Shown here: one piece after another, positions 7,401 through 9,779 of the stretch
How positions within the stretch are numbered: the first letter of the stretch is position 1
Layout of the letters: each line of letters opens with the position of its first letter
NCBI GenBank assembly: GCA_003164075.1
Contig: PLRZ01000587.1
Span: 1 to 9,779, forward strand
DNA: 9,779 bases
Direction of reading: 5' to 3'
From: Bryobacterales bacterium
Lineage (GTDB): Bacteria; Acidobacteriota; Terriglobia; Bryobacterales; Bryobacteraceae
The notes under the pieces: generated by a model
What the model saw: only the letters and a program-made list of their open reading frames with translations
What the model was told of the DNA's origin: nothing
The model's database searches: none
Translations under genes and position numbers: made by a program

Positions 7401-7521
7401 TTCGGGGCTATACCAGATCAACGCCACCGTTCCCGGGGACGTAACACAAGGGGATAGTGTCCCGCTGTCGATCAGCCAGAGCGGCGGTTCCACCACGCTC
7501 AATGTCCGGGTAGTCAAGTAA
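4438..7521 (+). CDS. Secreted double beta-propeller protein with a TIGR03437 C-terminal domain
   Basis: A 1027-residue exported protein with a signal peptide (about 1-24, ending PCAGA). Residues 25-375 look like a YncE/lactonase-type beta-propeller, with blades such as LDETRGLLYIAN followed by ALSRDAQYLLVAHF. Residues 385-476 form an Ig/BACON-like domain with GVTVSPSSGMTPATVQVTVD. Residues 485-790 form a second propeller, with DPARNRFYILRQDKNQLQIF and ISNDGNYLLVAND. Residues 796-1025 are TIGR03437, starting VAPGGLISVYGSQM with LLFVSTGQINAQLPF and IIYLTGMGTTNPG. A Ser/Thr/Pro-rich loop (about 303-325) interrupts the first propeller. No catalytic residues were recognised, so a binding or scaffold role is more likely than an enzyme, though the family includes lactonase-like folds. 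ATG 4438 is chosen because it starts the signal peptide and has GAAGAG 7 bases upstream. It is probably co-transcribed with the barrel gene 12 bases downstream. Confidence 0.88.
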   Translation: MRYYGFPISIVLMALTIPATPCAGATFGTVVAVGGQAADAALDETRGLLYIANFTANRIDVMSIADNTIHTSINVAPQPGSLALSRDAQYLLVAHFGNTNPPVPSQNLLTLIHLPDNSQQQFITSDPPLGVAFFATVSAAGPANFTGPGKALVVTTTSFFVLDPATGVMQVLNTLANLAGTLPVSVPTFPGQILETALTTSGDGTVIWGIGGATTGAQIIYQYHSQYNSLTAFGYSSAPPLLPRVSVAYDGSYAMVGWILMNAAGVTQSKYPNVVTSTNVTGQAIDSKNGIIYAQIPDASQPTGPPYTSTHSTSSNAGTAPSTGLPTLLLMDSDNLTVRDRILIPEDIVGRIVMNSAATVLYAISDSGVTVLPVGSLNQAHRLAADREDILVQTTFCNRSALTQSMTITDPGGNQTEFSISTSQAGVTVSPSSGMTPATVQVTVDPGQFLSQGTTAVTLTIGSVTSVNVPPSVRLLVNTPDEYQRGTVVDVPGVLTDLLPDPARNRFYILRQDKNQLQIFDATSNQMIVALRTATTPAGMTISNDGNYLLVANDNSQLVSVFDLNAIQAVQPVVLPGGHYGHSVASSNNAILVLANNNANNTGIIDTVNFQARTATALPSLGIFTNLVSVTGVLANSPNGASILVAQPNGAVLLYSADANTFTVGRSDLSSLQGAYAASSYNTFVIGNNVFNASLVPQGTLATAGGVTSGFSFTGQGGYRVTAASQSTAGVIQNLPALTSAQVSPTAMVEAPILPTTLQNFTRTVAPMPSAGTVIALTTSGFTVLSANYAAATAPPAIASVGNAADGSTSVAPGGLISVYGSQMSATNIATSQIPLPTALGESCLTVNGTPIPLLFVSTGQINAQLPFNVSGDATMSIHTPGGVSNNYNFVVESAAPAIFLTGTAGPEAGLATIFRAANGQLVTPTNPVRSNDTLIIYLTGMGTTNPGVAAGQQTPANLLTSVTQPPVVTIGSTNLPIQYAGLVPGSLSGLYQINATVPGDVTQGDSVPLSISQSGGSTTLNVRVVK

Positions 7522-7522
7522 C

Positions 7523-7528
7523 AGGAGA
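7523..7528 (+). promoter_or_regulatory. Ribosome binding site of the barrel gene
   Basis: AGGAGA lies 5 bases before ATG 7534 and directly after the stop codon of the propeller gene. It fixes the start and supports translation from a shared mRNA. Confidence 0.75.
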
Positions 7529-7533
7529 ATCAC

Positions 7534-8175
7534 ATGAGAAGGATCGCAGTTATCGCTTTGTTTCTGGCGGCCCTGGCGGCGAGTTGCTTGGGACAGCAAT
7601 GGGAGTTCGGCGGCATGGGTGGCGCCGGCTTCCTGAACAATGTCAACGTCTCCAGTCCGGCTGGGTCGGCTACCGCCGGCTTCCAGACGGGAGCCGCCGT
7701 CGGCGCTTTCGTGGGCCAAAACCTTTACCCTCATTGGAGCGGCGAACTACGCTACTCATACATGCAAAGCGACTTGCACATTCAGAGCGCCGGCGGCAAC
7801 GTCACGTTTGCCGGCAACGCTCATGTGGTGCACTACGACATTCTGTGGCACACCAACCGGAAGGGTTCGCGCATGCAAGCCTTCGTGGCAGTGGGCGGCG
7901 GCCTGAAAATCTTTCGCGGCACGGGAGCGCCCGAGGCCTACCAGGGGCCTAGCGAACCGTTCGGGTCCATGACCGCAACCCAGCAGTTGAAGCCCATGGC
8001 GGACGCCGGCGCGGGAGTGCGTTTTGAACTGCGGCCGCGGCTCTTTGTGCGCACCGAGTTCCGCGACTATATTACGGCATTTCCGAACCAGGTCATCCTG
8101 CCGACGTCGAACGCCAAGTATGGCAAAATCCTGAACGATATCGTGCCCATGGTCGGGATCAGCTACGAGAAGTGA
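7534..8175 (+). CDS. Small outer-membrane beta-barrel protein
   Basis: A 213-residue protein with a clear signal peptide (about 1-20, MRRIAVIALFLAALAASCLG). The mature part alternates short amphipathic strands with glycine-rich turns (WEFGGMGGAGF, AGFQTGAAVGAFVGQNL, WSGELRYSYMQSD, MQAFVAVGGGLKIF, MADAGAGVRFELRPRLFVRTEFRDY). This is the pattern of the 8-stranded OmpA-like/OMP_b-brl barrels common in Acidobacteriota. The C-terminus reads VPMVGISYEK, so the usual terminal aromatic of the barrel-assembly signal is displaced by two residues (Y211). C18 could suggest a lipobox, but ASC is a poor match. The gene lies 12 bases behind the propeller gene and is probably in the same operon, so the barrel may be an outer-membrane partner of the TIGR03437 proteins. 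That partnership is inferred from position alone. Confidence 0.82.
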   Translation: MRRIAVIALFLAALAASCLGQQWEFGGMGGAGFLNNVNVSSPAGSATAGFQTGAAVGAFVGQNLYPHWSGELRYSYMQSDLHIQSAGGNVTFAGNAHVVHYDILWHTNRKGSRMQAFVAVGGGLKIFRGTGAPEAYQGPSEPFGSMTATQQLKPMADAGAGVRFELRPRLFVRTEFRDYITAFPNQVILPTSNAKYGKILNDIVPMVGISYEK

Positions 8176-8207
8176 GAGCACGGGTGGCGCCGTTGCGCTA
8201 ACTCACT
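8171..8207. terminator. Possible weak bidirectional hairpin between convergent genes
   Basis: AGTGAG (8171-8176) pairs with CTCACT (8202-8207), and AGC (8177-8179) pairs with GCT (8197-8199) across a two-base bulge. The structure overlaps the stop codons of both convergent genes. The loop is long and there is no T-tract, so this is a weak candidate. Confidence 0.25.
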
Positions 8208-9396
8208 TCGTCTCCTTCACCCGTTTGGCCAGCAGCAGATTGGAAGTGACTTTGCCGAACCCGTAGCCCAGCCGCAGGCTGAGGGGCTTCACTTTTTCCT
8301 TCAGGTACGCTTTGCGCAAGTCGGGTTGCTCCAGCCAGCCAAAGCTTCCGTAGGGTTTGGTGTACTCGCCAAAGAGTTGCACGTTCCAGTGGTCCGGGGT
8401 GAAGAGACGGTAGGGGATGCCGGAATCGTCCTGGAAGATGGCCGCGCTTTGGTTCACCACCAGGTCGCGGATGGTCGAGAACTCGGCATGGTGCGGCATA
8501 TACGACGTAGCCTTCAGCATGGTTGTGGGGGCCGGCATCTCTTTCACAAACTGGAGAAAGCCCGAATTTCCGCTGAGGTGCTTATTGTCGAGGTTGAGCG
8601 AGAAATAGTAGAGCCGGTGCGTGGATTTATCCGCTTCGGTGCGAAATTCCAGCACGAAGCCCTTGTTGGCAAACTTGGCCTCCACCGGAACGCCGCCCGG
8701 CCGGTCCACAATCTGCCCCTGCTCGTCTATGCGGACGTACTTGTATCCCAGGATGGTGTGCTCGGTTCGCGCCAGCAGCAGGAGCACCGGAATGAGCAGG
8801 CCATCGGTCACCTGCCCGCGGAACTGCCGGTCCATTTCGCGGGTCACAAAGAAGCTCTTGCCCAATTCCGAGGCCACGGTGGTGCGCACGGCGGCCAGGT
8901 ATTCCTCCAGGTGCTTGTCTTCCAGGTGCTGCAGCGTGGGCAGCGTTCCCGCCGGCTCCAATGCCACCAGAAAGTAGGTGGGGCTGCGCGGAAAACAAAT
9001 AGTTGCGGTGAGCGCATCGGGTCCGCTGAAGGGATAGAACAGCACGTTGCGATCGAAGGGCTCCCCCGATAGCTCGCGTTCCTGAAACCCGTGCAGCCCG
9101 TGGATCAACTTGTCGTCGGCCTTGGCCCAGGCAGCGTCCATGAGCTGCCGATGTTCCTGCCATGCCTGGTCCGCCTCCAGACCGGAAAACTGGCCGCCCG
9201 GATTTCCCGGCATGCCCGCCAGGAACCTCGCGGTATCGTCCACATCGCGTTCGTGCGGTATGGTATCGCGCCAGGCCGGCGTTTCCGCTACCGCAGCCGG
9301 TTTGGCGCCTTCCGGCGACGGCGCCTGTTTCTGGCAGGCCCAAAACAATGCTGGCAGCGCCAGCGCAACTATGTACTTCCGCGGCAATCGTGGCAA
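8203..9396 (-). CDS. Uncharacterised conserved protein with lipoprotein-like leader
   Basis: A 397-residue exported protein. Residues 1-20 form a basic-then-hydrophobic leader ending ALFWA before C21, a lipobox-like site with unusual F and W at -3 and -2. Lipid attachment is plausible but not certain. A Pro/Ala-rich linker (about 25-42) follows, then one globular domain. Its most distinctive stretch is FYPFSGPD (120-127) leading through FPRSPTYFLVALEPAGTLP (135-153). I recall this block from uncharacterised bacterial proteins, but I cannot name a family or an activity. The start is TTG at 9396: GGAGG (9401-9405, minus strand) lies 4 bases upstream, and the next TTG three codons in would be 13 bases away. 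No ATG is available before the leader. A promoter is readable just upstream. The gene is convergent with the barrel gene and divergent from the ABC ATPase gene. Confidence 0.75.
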   Translation of the reverse strand: MPRLPRKYIVALALPALFWACQKQAPSPEGAKPAAVAETPAWRDTIPHERDVDDTARFLAGMPGNPGGQFSGLEADQAWQEHRQLMDAAWAKADDKLIHGLHGFQERELSGEPFDRNVLFYPFSGPDALTATICFPRSPTYFLVALEPAGTLPTLQHLEDKHLEEYLAAVRTTVASELGKSFFVTREMDRQFRGQVTDGLLIPVLLLLARTEHTILGYKYVRIDEQGQIVDRPGGVPVEAKFANKGFVLEFRTEADKSTHRLYYFSLNLDNKHLSGNSGFLQFVKEMPAPTTMLKATSYMPHHAEFSTIRDLVVNQSAAIFQDDSGIPYRLFTPDHWNVQLFGEYTKPYGSFGWLEQPDLRKAYLKEKVKPLSLRLGYGFGKVTSNLLLAKRVKETK

Positions 9397-9400
9397 CTAA

Positions 9401-9405
9401 CCTCC
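9401..9405 (-). promoter_or_regulatory. Ribosome binding site deciding a TTG start
   Basis: GGAGG on the minus strand sits 4 bases before TTG 9394-9396. It is the strongest Shine-Dalgarno for this gene and supports the non-ATG start. Confidence 0.65.
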
Positions 9406-9420
9406 GGGATCCCTAAAGTT

Positions 9421-9449
9421 ATTGTAGGTGGGGGCGGCCCGCGGAACAA
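9421..9449 (-). promoter_or_regulatory. Sigma-70-like promoter of the lipoprotein-like gene
   Basis: On the minus strand, TTGTTC (9444-9449) and TACAAT (9421-9426) are separated by exactly 17 bases. The -10 matches the consensus at five of six positions, the -35 only at its TTG. Transcription would start near 9414, leaving a leader of roughly 18 bases that includes the GGAGG site. The -35 lies 15 bases from the large inverted repeat. Confidence 0.5.
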
Positions 9450-9464
9450 CTGGGCCAATTTCGA

Positions 9465-9539
9465 ATTTCGGGGACAGGCTACATAACCTCGAAACTCGGC
9501 CGGACTGTATTTCGAGGTTATGTAGCCTGTCCCCGAAAT
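9465..9539. repeat. Perfect 30-bp inverted repeat (REP/RAYT-like palindrome)
   Basis: The arms at 9465-9494 and 9510-9539 are perfect reverse complements over all 30 bases, with a 15-base loop (9495-9509). Each arm contains TTTCGGGGACAGGC or its complement. From memory, strings such as TTTCGGGGACAG recur in repeats associated with REP-associated tyrosine transposases (RAYT, Y1_Tnp). No transposase is present in this window. There is no T-tract, and the palindrome lies between two divergent genes, so an ordinary terminator role is unlikely. It could form a cruciform or a very stable RNA hairpin. Confidence 0.85.
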
Positions 9540-9558
9540 AGGCGGGTGCACGCATTGC

Positions 9559-9564
9559 TACACT
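9559..9564 (+). promoter_or_regulatory. Possible -10 element of the ABC ATPase gene
   Basis: TACACT matches the -10 consensus at four of six positions and ends 9 bases before ATG 9574, which would give a very short leader. No convincing -35 is seen; its expected place overlaps the end of the inverted repeat. Confidence 0.25.
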
Positions 9565-9573
9565 TGCGTTAGG

Positions 9574-9779
9574 ATGCCTGAGCCCTATATCCGCGCAAGC
9601 GGTCTTTCCAAGGTCTACCAGTCCGGTGGCGCGGACTTGGTGGTGTTCTCGGGAGTGGACCTGGAGGTCCATGGCGGCGAGATGCTTGCGCTGGTGGGTG
9701 AGTCAGGCGCCGGTAAGTCCACTCTTTTGCATTTGTTGGGCGGCCTCGACAGGCCTTCGGGCGGTACGATATACTACGG
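9574..9779 (+). CDS. ABC transporter ATP-binding protein, LolD/MacB type (5' part only)
   Basis: The first 68 codons of an ATPase gene that runs off the window's right edge. The protein starts MPEPYIRASGLSKVYQSG. It has the usual first beta-strands with an aromatic A-loop residue (Y15), then the Walker A motif GESGAGKST (residues 42-50), and then LLHLLGGLDRPSGG, characteristic of the lipoprotein-release/macrolide-export ATPases (LolD, MacB, FtsE-like group). Such ATPases pair with FtsX-like permeases at the inner membrane. The lipoprotein-sorting role is inferred from the LLGGLDRPSGG block only, since the Q-loop, signature and Walker B lie outside. ATG 9574 has only AGG directly before it and no spaced Shine-Dalgarno. 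A permease gene is expected downstream. Confidence 0.85.
   Translation, partial: MPEPYIRASGLSKVYQSGGADLVVFSGVDLEVHGGEMLALVGESGAGKSTLLHLLGGLDRPSGGTIYY

Noticed and set aside
8326..9072. A 248-codon plus-strand open frame opposite the lipoprotein-like gene
   Set aside because: No leader or recognisable domain. The minus-strand frame has a ribosome site, a promoter and a leader peptide.

Overview
The window looks like a chromosomal segment of an Acidobacteriota bacterium, most likely near Candidatus Solibacter / Bryobacterales. Two large secreted proteins end in the C-terminal domain first described as the 'Solibacter usitatus C-terminal domain' (TIGR03437). The DNA is GC-rich, and the gaps between genes are packed with short, mutually related dispersed repeats. 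The placement rests on reading protein motifs, not on a database search.

Layout. (1) 1-250 is non-coding repeat mosaic. (2) 251-1174 (-) is a membrane redox protein: a MauE/DoxX-type four- to five-helix domain fused to a thioredoxin-like domain with CTHC. (3) 1173-1688 (+), divergent from it with start codons that overlap in one CATG, is a small secreted and membrane-anchored beta-rich protein of unknown function. (4) 1689-1916 is a second repeat mosaic between convergent genes. Parts of it are inverted copies of the left mosaic, so genes 2 and 3 are bracketed by related repeats. (5) 1917-4247 (-) is a secreted protein with six InlB/PEGA-like repeats and a TIGR03437 tail. (6) 4248-4437 is a divergent promoter region. 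(7) 4438-7521 (+) is a secreted protein with two beta-propellers, an Ig/BACON-like domain and a TIGR03437 tail. (8) 7534-8175 (+), 12 bases behind it with a good ribosome site, is a small outer-membrane beta-barrel. (9) 8203-9396 (-) is an uncharacterised conserved protein with a lipoprotein-like leader, a TTG start and a readable promoter. (10) 9397-9573 is a divergent spacer with a perfect 30-bp inverted repeat (REP/RAYT-like). (11) 9574-9779 (+) is the beginning of an ABC-transporter ATPase of the LolD/MacB type, cut by the window edge.

Function. The dominant theme is the cell envelope: every complete gene encodes an exported or membrane protein, and the partial one is probably the ATPase of an envelope export system. 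Genes (5), (7) and (8) may form a cell-surface set of two TIGR03437 proteins and a barrel. Genes (2) and (3) may be a small redox/envelope cassette. These groupings are inferred from position. No phage, CRISPR, rRNA or tRNA gene was seen.
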